A DNA stretch of 64,000 bases from JAVBPB01 sp031549965 (GTDB lineage: Bacteria > Bacillota > Clostridia > Lachnospirales > Lachnospiraceae). Below are positions 25,154-33,868 of this stretch, piece after piece. Location of the stretch: contig JAVBPB010000032.1 in assembly GCA_031549965.1 (NCBI GenBank), forward strand, positions 5,314 to 69,313. Reading direction: 5' to 3'. Under the pieces are notes generated by a model. The model was not told the DNA's origin, ran no database searches, and saw nothing but the letters and a program-made list of their open reading frames with translations. The position numbers and the translations under genes were made by a program. Each line of letters starts with the position of its first letter. The stretch's first letter is position 1.

Positions 25154-26686
25154 TTATGATTCCAGTAATCCCTCAAGCTCCAATACCATATTGTTAAGTG
25201 AATCAACCTGCTGAGTTAATGCCAAAATTTCCTCAATATTCCCTTGAACCATTTGAGCAATATTAGCAAAATCTGCATTTTCTCGTTCTATACTTTCTGC
25301 TATTATTTCATTCATAGATACTGTCATTTCAATTACTTTTTCCTGTGCATCTTGTAGAGAATCTACTGCATTTATAGCTAAGTCTGACTTTTCTAAAAGT
25401 GATATCATGTTTCTGATTCCTTCAACAGTTGCTAATAGAACCCTGTTTTGATCTTTAATTTGGTTTGCATTTTCATTCATAAACTTTTCTACTTCAATTG
25501 CACCTTTTTTAATCTTCATAACAACACTGTCTATTGCTTCTAGGGAATTTTGTGTGTCATAAGCAAGTCTTCCTACTTCTTGTGCTACAACGGCAAAACC
25601 TTTTCCTGCTGCACCCGCTCTGCTGGCTTCAATTGCTGCATTTAATGCCAAAAGATCAATTGATTCTGCAAGTTCACTTATTATGTCAAGGGTTTTTCCA
25701 ATTTCTCCTGTGTCCTTAAGTAGTTTATCTGTTACCTGCATTGTGTTTTGAGTTGAATTCTCAACACGACCACTGATTGCAATAAGATTGTTTAAAGCTT
25801 CACTGTTAGAATTGGATATGTTAACTAACTCTTTTGAAATATATCCAACTTCAGCTACTTTATCAACAACATCACTGCTGCTATTTTTTAGATCTAATAG
25901 ATTAGTCTTACTTTGTATTGATTTATCTAACATAGCTTCGCTATTTTCTAAAAGATTTTCACTTATTGCTGACAATTCTTGTGTAGCAGCACTTTCATTC
26001 TGGCTTGTCATTAATAAAGCTTTACTAGCATCACTTAATTGTTTTGCTAAAATATTTACACTTTTAAGAACATTTTGAACTCGGGAATTGTTTCTTTCAA
26101 GCTCATCTCTTTTGGCATCTACCAAAAACTTACCCGTAAATAATGTGATTAAATAAATACTTATAAATGATAACATTACGCCTACTGATCTAATTACTAA
26201 ATCAGGTATAAAAAGCTCATCATTAGCCGGTAATAAATTCTTACCATTAACTAACCAAGCTACTACTAATGATATTCCAAGTTCTCCAATATTAATTAAT
26301 ACCATTTTAGAGTCAAGGAAAAAGGCAGCTAATATCAAAAAGAAAAAGGCAAATCCCCAAAAATCTCTTGATGGAATTAGATATAAAATAAAATTAAATT
26401 GTATTAAAAGTAACACTGTAATAAATATTTTTCCTATTTTTAACATTTTAGGGTCTAGTTTTCCGTCAACTTTTGCATTTCGTATTAAAATAAGTCCTAT
26501 TATAACATATAAAACACACGTTGAAACAAATATTAATAAAGGAATCCATGAAACTGTTGGATAAAACCCTAAAACTTTCAAACCAGAATATGTAATTCCT
26601 GCACATGTACATGCACCTGTTACTATAATAATAACCCAATTGTATACCATTGCCATATACTCATCAATTGCTGATAATTCTTTCAT
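25154..26686 (-). CDS. methyl-accepting chemotaxis-type protein with a six-helix membrane domain and no HAMP
   Basis: 510 residues. Residues 1-190 form about six transmembrane helices joined by short loops, with no extracellular sensor domain. The signalling coiled coil starts directly after the last helix (about 200) without a recognisable HAMP. The tip near 360 reads [29 protein letters not shown]. Input must come from within the membrane or from a partner. It lies 31 bp after the KAS III-like gene on the same strand, so both are probably one transcript ending at the terminator 25116-25145. The signalling domain is shorter than in the other receptors here. Confidence 0.9.
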   Translation of the reverse strand: MKELSAIDEYMAMVYNWVIIIVTGACTCAGITYSGLKVLGFYPTVSWIPLLIFVSTCVLYVIIGLILIRNAKVDGKLDPKMLKIGKIFITVLLLIQFNFILYLIPSRDFWGFAFFFLILAAFFLDSKMVLINIGELGISLVVAWLVNGKNLLPANDELFIPDLVIRSVGVMLSFISIYLITLFTGKFLVDAKRDELERNNSRVQNVLKSVNILAKQLSDASKALLMTSQNESAATQELSAISENLLENSEAMLDKSIQSKTNLLDLKNSSSDVVDKVAEVGYISKELVNISNSNSEALNNLIAISGRVENSTQNTMQVTDKLLKDTGEIGKTLDIISELAESIDLLALNAAIEASRAGAAGKGFAVVAQEVGRLAYDTQNSLEAIDSVVMKIKKGAIEVEKFMNENANQIKDQNRVLLATVEGIRNMISLLEKSDLAINAVDSLQDAQEKVIEMTVSMNEIIAESIERENADFANIAQMVQGNIEEILALTQQVDSLNNMVLELEGLLES

Positions 26687-26717
26687 ATTAGTATGCCTTC
26701 TTTCTAACTTTTATTTT

Positions 26718-27713
26718 TTAAAATTCATACAATATTACTGCTGTTGAATAACCTGCACCTACAGAACAAAACACTACTTTATTACCCTCGTTTGCTATTG
26801 TTTTCCACATTCTGTCAAGTACAAGAAACGGGCAGGTATTCCCAGTATATCCGTATTCTTTTCCAAGGAAAAAATATTTTTCTTCTCCCACAGATAATTT
26901 TCTTAATGTTTCCAGATTGTCAGGGTCAGATAATTGGGAAAATATATAATAATCTACGTCATTTGGTACAAGATTATTCTTATTTAAAGTTTTAGTAATT
27001 AATTCTACCCATCTATCAGAAATAAATCCCATATCAAATGGATTCCACTCTAACTTCTTTTGCATTGTACCAATATTCTCTGAAGTTATTTTTGAATTTC
27101 CACACTTTGGTAATGTAACATGATGTTGATAACTGGCATCAACAAAAGTTTGTCCGTCTAATACACCTTTTTTGTCTTCTTGTAATACTTTTTCTAAAAT
27201 TACTGCTGCTGAAGCATCTGCAAAATTAGGGTATACCACTGTATCATCTGCTTTTGCAACTGAGCTAATATGAAAGCTTCCTACTATCATTGCTTTATTT
27301 ATTTCACTTTTTCCCTTCATATAGTTAGTAACCACATCCATTGCAGAAACCATGCCTGTACAGTTAGAATTAAAGTCAAATGATAAAATAACATTATTCG
27401 CTTGTAACATATCAACTAATTTTAATGCATTTGAAGGTATTAGATACTCAGGTGTGTCTGATACAAACACTAGCATATCTAAATCCATCCCCGATAGATT
27501 AAGCTTATCAAGTGCGTCCTTTGCAGCTTCAAAGCCCATTGATATTGAAGATTCATCTTCTGACGCTAAATATCTTTTCCTTCTTCCTAAATGGTTCATA
27601 AGACCTTCTGATTTTAAACCCATTTTGTCAAAATGCTCAACAAAATATTCATTGTATACTTTGTTTTTTGGCAGATACCTTCCTGTACCTTTAATAATAA
27701 TATTCTCTAACAT
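26718..27713 (-). CDS. KAS III (FabH)-like thiolase-fold enzyme with altered active site
   Basis: 331 residues with the thiolase-superfamily fold of 3-oxoacyl-ACP synthase III. The nucleophile Cys is present (Cys118 in FNSNCTGM) and the Asn is in YTGNT (about 292). The position of the catalytic His, normally in a PHQ-like motif, reads FSQ (Ser259). It may therefore not carry out standard decarboxylating condensation; acyl transfer or HMG-CoA-synthase-like chemistry are alternatives. The start follows AGGAGG. It is first in a probable two-gene transcript with the six-helix chemoreceptor. No other fatty-acid gene is near. Confidence 0.88.
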   Translation of the reverse strand: MLENIIIKGTGRYLPKNKVYNEYFVEHFDKMGLKSEGLMNHLGRRKRYLASEDESSISMGFEAAKDALDKLNLSGMDLDMLVFVSDTPEYLIPSNALKLVDMLQANNVILSFDFNSNCTGMVSAMDVVTNYMKGKSEINKAMIVGSFHISSVAKADDTVVYPNFADASAAVILEKVLQEDKKGVLDGQTFVDASYQHHVTLPKCGNSKITSENIGTMQKKLEWNPFDMGFISDRWVELITKTLNKNNLVPNDVDYYIFSQLSDPDNLETLRKLSVGEEKYFFLGKEYGYTGNTCPFLVLDRMWKTIANEGNKVVFCSVGAGYSTAVILYEF

Positions 27714-27896
27714 AATAAAACCTCCTATTAATTTTTTATAACTCCTTTCTATATCTAAAACGATTAAAGCTTTACAAAATTACACAAATTTTAGATATTT
27801 TTTATTTTTTTTACAATGTACTAAAAATATTTTACCATAAATTTTCCAATAATTCAATTGCAATTTGCAACAAGAAACAATTTTTCTTTTTATTCC

Positions 27897-27920
27897 GCTT
27901 TAAAGTGCAACGCTTTAAAG
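27897..27920. promoter_or_regulatory. tandem GCTTTAAAG boxes upstream of aroF
   Basis: GCTTTAAAG occurs at 27897-27905 and 27912-27920, and each contains the 8-bp palindrome CTTTAAAG. They end 10 bp before the aroF -35 box, as a regulator site would. Confidence 0.35.
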
Positions 27921-27930
27921 TATTGTAGTA

Positions 27931-27959
27931 TTGACATTTTTATTATATTATTGTACAAT
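27931..27959 (+). promoter_or_regulatory. promoter of the aroF-tyrA-aroA operon
   Basis: Consensus TTGACA (27931-27936), a 17-bp spacer and TACAAT (27954-27959), followed 34 bp later by the aroF ATG. Confidence 0.85.
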
Positions 27960-27992
27960 ATAAAAAGTTAAAATAGATTGGAGAATAAAAAT

Positions 27993-29006
27993 ATGATTAT
28001 AGTAATGAAACCCAATGCAAAACAAGAATCAATTGATCATGTACTAGAGCTAATACATTCCAATGGGCTGATTTCAAATGTATCCACTGGTTCACAAGTA
28101 ACCATTATAGGTGTTATTGGAGATAAGTCTAAGCTTATCGAGCAAAACATTGAAATAGCAAATGAAGTTGAAAAAATTGTTCCTGTAACTGAAAGCTATA
28201 AATTAGCTAACAAAAAATTCCATCCGGATTATTCACAGGTAAAAGTCGGAAATACCCTTATCGGAGGTAAAGAAATCGTTATTATGTCCGGACCATGTGC
28301 TATTGAAAGTAGAGAGCAGTTATTAGAAACAGCACATGCCGTTAAAAAAGCAGGGGCTCAAATTTTAAGAGGCGGTGCCTATAAGCCAAGAACTTCTCCG
28401 TATGCGTTCCAAGGTTTAGAAGAAGAAGGTCTTCGATTTATGAAGGAAGCCCGAGAAGAAACTGGTCTTTCTGTTGTATGTGAAGTTACAAGCCTTGAAG
28501 CAATTGAGTCGGCTGCTAAGTATGTTGATATGCTTCAAATAGGTGCAAGAAATATGCAAAACTTTTATTTATTAAAGGAAGCTGGAAAATCAGGATTGCC
28601 AGTTCTTTTAAAAAGAGGGCTTTCTGCTACTATTGATGAATGGCTTAATGCCGCTGAATATATTATTGCTGAAGGTAATCCAAATGTTGTTTTATGCGAG
28701 CGTGGAATAAGAACCTTTGAAACAGCAACAAGAAATACCCTTGATATTAGTGCCGTGCCAGTAATAAAAGAAAAAAGCCATCTGCCAATAATAGTTGATC
28801 CAAGCCACGCTACCGGTGTAAGAAAATATGTTAAACCATTGGCAATGAGTGCCATTGCTGCCGGCTGTGACGGTCTTATGATTGAAACCCATCCAAACCC
28901 TGCAATAGCATTATCAGATGGTCCTCAATCACTTACATTTCCACAATTTGAAGAATTATGCAATGATTTAAGACCACTTTGTAAGATTGTTGAAAGGAGC
29001 TTTTAA
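27993..29006 (+). CDS. aroF: 3-deoxy-7-phosphoheptulonate synthase (DAHP synthase, type I-beta)
   Basis: 337 residues; joins phosphoenolpyruvate and erythrose 4-phosphate in the first step of aromatic amino acid synthesis. A ferredoxin-like regulatory domain at the N-terminus (about 1-75, MIIVMKPNA onward) is followed by the TIM barrel (about 85-335) with IMSGPCAIESREQ, RGGAYKPRTSPYAFQG, and VDPSHATG. The ATG at 27993 has GGAG nine bases upstream; the in-frame TTG at 27978 is part of that region. It heads a tight operon: its TAA overlaps the ATG of tyrA. Confidence 0.97.
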   Translation: MIIVMKPNAKQESIDHVLELIHSNGLISNVSTGSQVTIIGVIGDKSKLIEQNIEIANEVEKIVPVTESYKLANKKFHPDYSQVKVGNTLIGGKEIVIMSGPCAIESREQLLETAHAVKKAGAQILRGGAYKPRTSPYAFQGLEEEGLRFMKEAREETGLSVVCEVTSLEAIESAAKYVDMLQIGARNMQNFYLLKEAGKSGLPVLLKRGLSATIDEWLNAAEYIIAEGNPNVVLCERGIRTFETATRNTLDISAVPVIKEKSHLPIIVDPSHATGVRKYVKPLAMSAIAAGCDGLMIETHPNPAIALSDGPQSLTFPQFEELCNDLRPLCKIVERSF

Positions 29007-30112
29007 TGGAGGATGGCAATTTTAAAATAGGATTTATAGGTTTGGGATTAATTGGCGGCTCAATTGCAAAAGCAATAAAAAGAGTTAAAAATAATTACAT
29101 TATTTCAGCCTTTGATACAGACCATGATTGCTTAACTTTTGCCCAACGAGACAAAATAATAGATCATATCTATAATGATGTAGATATGAATTTTTCTGAA
29201 CTAGATTTAATATTTCTTTGCTCTCCTGTTATTAATAATATAGAATATTTAAGGAGGCTTAAAAATATTATAAAACCTTCCTGCATAATAACCGATGTTG
29301 GCAGTGTTAAAACACAAATTCATGAGGCAGTAATAAATCTTGGATTAACTAAAAATTTCATTGGTGGTCACCCTATGGCAGGTTCTGAAAAAACAGGATA
29401 TTCAAGTTCAAATAATCGTTTGCTTGAAAATGCATATTATATGATTACACCATTTAAAGATTCTAATGATACTAATATCAAAATATTAGCCGATCTGGTT
29501 AAAGAAATTGGTTCAATACCATTTATTGTTGATTATGAAGAGCATGATTTTATTACTGCCGGAATAAGTCATCTTCCCCATATTATTGCCTCTTGTCTGG
29601 TTAATTTAGTTAAGGAATTGGATAATTTAAAAGGAGACATGAAAAAATTATCTGCTGGAGGCTTTAAAGACATTACACGAATAGCATCCTCTTCTCCTAT
29701 TATGTGGCAACAGATTTGTCTTTCTAACTCTTTGCAGATAAACTCTGTACTAAATGCTTACATTAATTCATTAACAGAAATATCCAATTCAATTAATAAT
29801 AAGGATTATGATTTTTTACTTAACTTATTTGAAGATGCCAAGGAATACAGGGAACAGATTCCAAACTCATCCATTGGAGCTATTGAAAAAGTATTTGAAA
29901 TATATGTTGACGTTTTAGACGAGTCAGGTGTTATTGCAAAAATTGCCACTATTTTAGCCAACAACCATATAAACATAAAAAATATCGGTATCGTTCATAA
30001 CAGAGAATTTCAAGACGGAGCTTTAAGAATAGAATTTTATGATGAAGACTCTGTTAAAACTACTGATTTACTTCTTACAAATTATAATTATACTATCCAC
30101 AAAAGGGGCTAA
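29006..30112 (+). CDS. tyrA: prephenate dehydrogenase with ACT domain
   Basis: 368 residues; oxidises prephenate to 4-hydroxyphenylpyruvate for tyrosine. The NAD-binding fold begins GFIGLGLIGGSIAKAI (about 8-23). The catalytic His lies in GGHPMAGSEKTGY (about 127). The helical dimerisation domain holds AGISHLPHIIA. A C-terminal ACT domain (about 298-368, starting IYVDVLDESGVIAKIA) likely binds an amino-acid inhibitor. The start overlaps the aroF stop by one base (TAATG), with AAAGGAGC ahead, so translation is coupled. aroA follows 2 bp after its stop. Confidence 0.96.
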   Translation: MEDGNFKIGFIGLGLIGGSIAKAIKRVKNNYIISAFDTDHDCLTFAQRDKIIDHIYNDVDMNFSELDLIFLCSPVINNIEYLRRLKNIIKPSCIITDVGSVKTQIHEAVINLGLTKNFIGGHPMAGSEKTGYSSSNNRLLENAYYMITPFKDSNDTNIKILADLVKEIGSIPFIVDYEEHDFITAGISHLPHIIASCLVNLVKELDNLKGDMKKLSAGGFKDITRIASSSPIMWQQICLSNSLQINSVLNAYINSLTEISNSINNKDYDFLLNLFEDAKEYREQIPNSSIGAIEKVFEIYVDVLDESGVIAKIATILANNHINIKNIGIVHNREFQDGALRIEFYDEDSVKTTDLLLTNYNYTIHKRG

Positions 30113-30114
30113 CT

Positions 30115-31386
30115 ATGATTACATTAAACAAAATTAAGTCTTTAAAGGGTGAAGTTAAAGTTCCTGGTGATAAATCCATATCACATAGAGCCATAATGAT
30201 AGGTTCAATTGCAAAGGGCAAAACCGAAATTACAAACTTCTTGCAAGGTGCAGACTGCTTATCAACTATTTCTTGTTTAAGGCAAATGGGTATAAATATA
30301 GAAAATAATACAAATAACGTCTTAGTTAAAGGAAATGGATTACATGGTTTAATACCTCCTTCTTCTTGTTTATATGTTGGAAACAGTGGAACAACAATCA
30401 GGTTGATTTCAGGTATACTTTCAGCTCAGAATTTTGAAGTTACAATTACAGGTGATGAATCTATAGAAAAAAGACCTATGTCACGTGTAATATATCCTTT
30501 AACCCAAATGGGTGCCATCATAAACAGCAAAGATGGATATGCACCTTTAAACATAAAAGGTCAAAAGCTAAATGCTATTCACTACAATTCTCTGGTAGCT
30601 TCAGCACAAGTTAAGTCAGCTATTTTGTTGGGAGGATTATATGCAGATGGAATAACCAGAGTCACTGAACCATTTTTATCAAGAAATCACACCGAACTAA
30701 TGCTTAAACAATTCGGTGCCAATATTACATCAGAAAATACTACTGCATCCATAGAAAATGCGAATGAATTATTTGGACAAAAAATTAATGTTCCAGGTGA
30801 CATTTCTTCCTGTGCTTACTTCTTAGTTGCTGCACTAATTTGCCCTAACTCTGAAATCTTAATTAAAAATGTTGGGATCAATCCAACCAGAGATGGGATC
30901 CTTAGAGTCTGTAAACAAATGGGAGGAAATATAACCTTATTAAATATTGATAATACTGGAGAACCAACTGCTGATATTTTAGTAAAATCAAGCAATTTAA
31001 AAGGAATTACAATTGAGGGAGACATTATCCCAACACTAATAGACGAGCTTCCTATAATCTCAGTTCTCGCAAGTTTTGCTTCTGGTACAACAATCATTAA
31101 GGATGCCGCAGAGTTAAAAGTTAAGGAATCTAACCGTATTGAAGTTTGTACTAATAATCTTAAGAACATGGGCGTTGATGTTACGTCAACTGAAGATGGT
31201 ATGATTATAAATGGGGGAAATATTCTTTGCGGTACAACTATAGACAGTAAACTTGACCATAGGATAGCTATGTCTTTTGCAGTTGCTGCTCTTGTTGCCG
31301 AGGGAGAGACTACTATACTTGGAAGTGAATGTGTGGATATTTCTTATCCTAATTTTTATGGGGATCTTAAGATGTTGGCTCGGTAG
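30115..31386 (+). CDS. aroA: 3-phosphoshikimate 1-carboxyvinyltransferase (EPSP synthase)
   Basis: 423 residues; transfers the enolpyruvyl group from PEP to shikimate 3-phosphate. Signature stretches are GDKSISHRAIMIGSIA (about 18-33), GNSGTTIRLISG (about 90-101), RPMSRVI, KVKESNRI (about 332) and DHRIAMSFAVAALVA (about 380). It is third in the aroF-tyrA-aroA operon with a 2-bp gap. Other shikimate genes (aroB, aroC, aroE, aroK) are not in this window. The class I/II sequence type relevant to inhibitor sensitivity was not determined. Confidence 0.97.
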   Translation: MITLNKIKSLKGEVKVPGDKSISHRAIMIGSIAKGKTEITNFLQGADCLSTISCLRQMGINIENNTNNVLVKGNGLHGLIPPSSCLYVGNSGTTIRLISGILSAQNFEVTITGDESIEKRPMSRVIYPLTQMGAIINSKDGYAPLNIKGQKLNAIHYNSLVASAQVKSAILLGGLYADGITRVTEPFLSRNHTELMLKQFGANITSENTTASIENANELFGQKINVPGDISSCAYFLVAALICPNSEILIKNVGINPTRDGILRVCKQMGGNITLLNIDNTGEPTADILVKSSNLKGITIEGDIIPTLIDELPIISVLASFASGTTIIKDAAELKVKESNRIEVCTNNLKNMGVDVTSTEDGMIINGGNILCGTTIDSKLDHRIAMSFAVAALVAEGETTILGSECVDISYPNFYGDLKMLAR

Positions 31387-31474
31387 AGGATGCGAGGTCG
31401 ACCCTTTTGCCATTATATATATTTAAAATTGAAGTTTCAAATGATAATATATTTTTGAGTTCTTGTATTGAATA

Positions 31475-31584
31475 GCAAAATTCTGGTCTATTTTTCAGAG
31501 AGTGCATGTCAAAAAACGTAGGCGTAGCGGGCTACGCCTAGGCTTTTTGGCATGTGCTATCTGGAAAATAGACCAGAATTTTGC
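31475..31584. repeat. 110-bp hairpin R4 with 53-bp arms
   Basis: 31475-31527 and 31532-31584 are inverted copies with seven or so differences, several of them G-T pairs in the folded strand, around a 4-nt loop. The G+C-rich tip is CGTAGGCGTAG/CTACGCC. It lies between convergent aroA and the HD-GYP gene, and shares no obvious core with R1-R3. Confidence 0.9.
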
Positions 31585-31592
31585 ATATGTAC

Positions 31593-32693
31593 TTATAATA
31601 TCTCTTTAATATCTATAGTTTTCTCCGCAGATAAATCATAAATTTTCTTATTTTGGTTTTCCACGTAAGGTCTTGATGGTGCTTTTGTGTTAACAAATAC
31701 TATCTTTCCAATCTCATCATTTGTTAACTTAACTGTAGCACCAACGTAATTTTGTGCGACATTTTCTAAAAATACAAAAAGGAACTTTGTATCCAGTTCA
31801 TGATAAACACCATTTTCAAACATTCTAATTACATCAAACGGCGATTTACGTTTATGGTATACACGGTCTGAGGTCATGGCATCATATATGTCGGCTATTG
31901 CTACTATCTTACCATATTTACAAGTATGATGGTTCTTAAGACCAAATGGATAGCCTGTTCCGTCAAACTTCTCGTGATGATGAAGTACAGCCATTTTAAC
32001 TTCGTATGGAAAATCAAGATCTTTAATTAGTTCAAATCCTTTTAATGGGTGCTGTTTAATTTCTTCAAATTCACTTGGTGATAGTTTTCCTGGTTTGTTT
32101 AGAATCTCATTATCAATTGAAATTTTACCTATGTCATGGAGTAATCCTGCTATAGTTAAGTCTTTTAGCTCTTTTTCACCCATATTAAGCCATCTTCCAA
32201 AAATGTTACACAGCATTGATACATTAATACAGTGGGTAAATGTGTAGTCATCATATACCTTTAAATGATATAAATAGTTAAAAACATCTCCTACAGAATT
32301 AAGATTACTAAGTAATGAATTACTTAAATTAAATAGGTCATCAACAGCTACAAAATTCCCTTCACTAATTGTTGAAAGATATTGTTTGGCTAAATCATTT
32401 GTCTTTTGATATTCTTCTACGAATGCTCCAAAATGTTCATTATCATCTGCAAATTTTGAATCAACAGCATCTATTGTCCTTTTATTTTCAAATTTTGGAA
32501 TATCATAAACATAAAGTGACCTCACCTTATAAATTTCTAATCTGTATAAATACATTTCACTAATTAGTGTACCTTCAGGAATTAACAATAAACCTGTTGC
32601 ACTTTGTATATTTTCAGCTAAAACCATTCCAATTTGAACCTTATCAATAGTAATTAATTTTTTAGGCATATCTTCATTATTATTTATACTCAT
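31593..32693 (-). CDS. HD-GYP domain protein (c-di-GMP phosphodiesterase candidate)
   Basis: 366 residues. An N-terminal region (about 1-110, with VQIGMVLAENI and GTLISE, the DUF3391-like entry typical of this class) is followed by HD-GYP (about 145-330). HD is in LLHDIGKISIDNEIL, HH in AVLHHHEKFDGTGYPFG, and the metal ligand in ADIYDAMTSDRVYHKR. A short beta-rich tail follows. The ATG at 32693 lies 6 nt after GGAGG; an upstream in-frame ATG at 32738 has no site. It probably degrades cyclic di-GMP. queA lies 60 bp upstream on the same strand and may be co-transcribed. Confidence 0.93.
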   Translation of the reverse strand: MSINNNEDMPKKLITIDKVQIGMVLAENIQSATGLLLIPEGTLISEMYLYRLEIYKVRSLYVYDIPKFENKRTIDAVDSKFADDNEHFGAFVEEYQKTNDLAKQYLSTISEGNFVAVDDLFNLSNSLLSNLNSVGDVFNYLYHLKVYDDYTFTHCINVSMLCNIFGRWLNMGEKELKDLTIAGLLHDIGKISIDNEILNKPGKLSPSEFEEIKQHPLKGFELIKDLDFPYEVKMAVLHHHEKFDGTGYPFGLKNHHTCKYGKIVAIADIYDAMTSDRVYHKRKSPFDVIRMFENGVYHELDTKFLFVFLENVAQNYVGATVKLTNDEIGKIVFVNTKAPSRPYVENQNKKIYDLSAEKTIDIKEIL

Positions 32694-32753
32694 ACATAGC
32701 CTCCGCTCTGTAACTATTTTTTTATAATATATAAACATGTATGGAAATTTAAG

Positions 32754-33779
32754 TTATATTATTAGCATAGCATCCCCAAAACTAAAAAATCTATATTTTT
32801 CTTTTATGGCTATATCATATGCATTTAAAATATGCTCTCTTTTTGATAATGCCGATACTAACATTAATAATGTGGATTCTGGCAAATGAAAATTAGTAAT
32901 AAGTCCATCAACTGCTTTAAACTCATATCCCGGATATATAAATATATCCGTAAATCCGCTTTTAGCATTAACAAATCCTGTACTATCTGCAACCGACTCG
33001 ATGGTTCTAAGACTGGTTGTTCCTACACAGATAATACGCCCGCCCCTTTTTTTTGCCTTATTTATCTTCCCTGCTTCTTCTGCTTCAATGGAATAATACT
33101 CTTCGTGCATGTGATGTTCAAGTACATTTTCTACTTTGACAGGTCTAAAAGTTCCAAGTCCAACATGTAAAGTCACTGACGCAATTGAAACACCCATATC
33201 TTTTATTTCATTAAGTAAGTCATTAGTAAAGTGCAGTCCTGCCGTAGGTGCCGCCGCTGAGCCTTCATGCTTAGCATATACAGTCTGATATCTGTTTTTG
33301 TCTTTTAATTCATGGGTAATATAAGGAGGTAATGGCATCTGCCCAAGATTATCCAATATCTCCTCAAATATACCTTCAAAATCAAATTTGATCAAACGAT
33401 TTCCTTCTTCTAATACATCTATAACCTGACCCGTAAGTTTTCCATCACCAAATTCAATTACAGAACCAATTCTTGCCTTTTTCCCGGGTTTTACTAATGT
33501 TTCCCATGTATTTGCATCAATTCTTTTCAAAAGTAAAACTTCAATTCCCGCTTTAGTGTCTTTTTTTTGACCTATAAGTCTTGCCGGAATTACTTTAGTG
33601 TTATTAATAACAAGACAATCATCAGGTTTTAAATAATCTAATATATTTTTAAAAATCTTATGGCTAATATCACCTGTATTTTTATTAAGCAATAAAAGTC
33701 TTGAACCAGAGCGTTCTTCTAAAGGGTCTTGTGCTATTAATTCTTGTGGTAAGTAAAAATCAAAATCTTTTAATTTCAT
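32754..33779 (-). CDS. queA: tRNA preQ1(34) S-adenosylmethionine ribosyltransferase-isomerase
   Basis: 341 residues, the normal family length. It moves the ribosyl part of S-adenosylmethionine onto preQ1 at tRNA position 34 in queuosine synthesis. Landmarks are [24 protein letters not shown] at the N-terminus (positions 4-28), [35 protein letters not shown] and [16 protein letters not shown]. The ATG at 33779 is preceded by GGAG; the in-frame ATG at 33791 is not. The usual partner tgt is not adjacent. Confidence 0.97.
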   Translation of the reverse strand: MKLKDFDFYLPQELIAQDPLEERSGSRLLLLNKNTGDISHKIFKNILDYLKPDDCLVINNTKVIPARLIGQKKDTKAGIEVLLLKRIDANTWETLVKPGKKARIGSVIEFGDGKLTGQVIDVLEEGNRLIKFDFEGIFEEILDNLGQMPLPPYITHELKDKNRYQTVYAKHEGSAAAPTAGLHFTNDLLNEIKDMGVSIASVTLHVGLGTFRPVKVENVLEHHMHEEYYSIEAEEAGKINKAKKRGGRIICVGTTSLRTIESVADSTGFVNAKSGFTDIFIYPGYEFKAVDGLITNFHLPESTLLMLVSALSKREHILNAYDIAIKEKYRFFSFGDAMLII

Positions 33780-33868
33780 TATATTCTCCATATACTCATT
33801 CTATAAATATTAAAACATATAACCATTATAATTTATTTTTCTAAAAAAGGCTACTACATAATAAAAAT

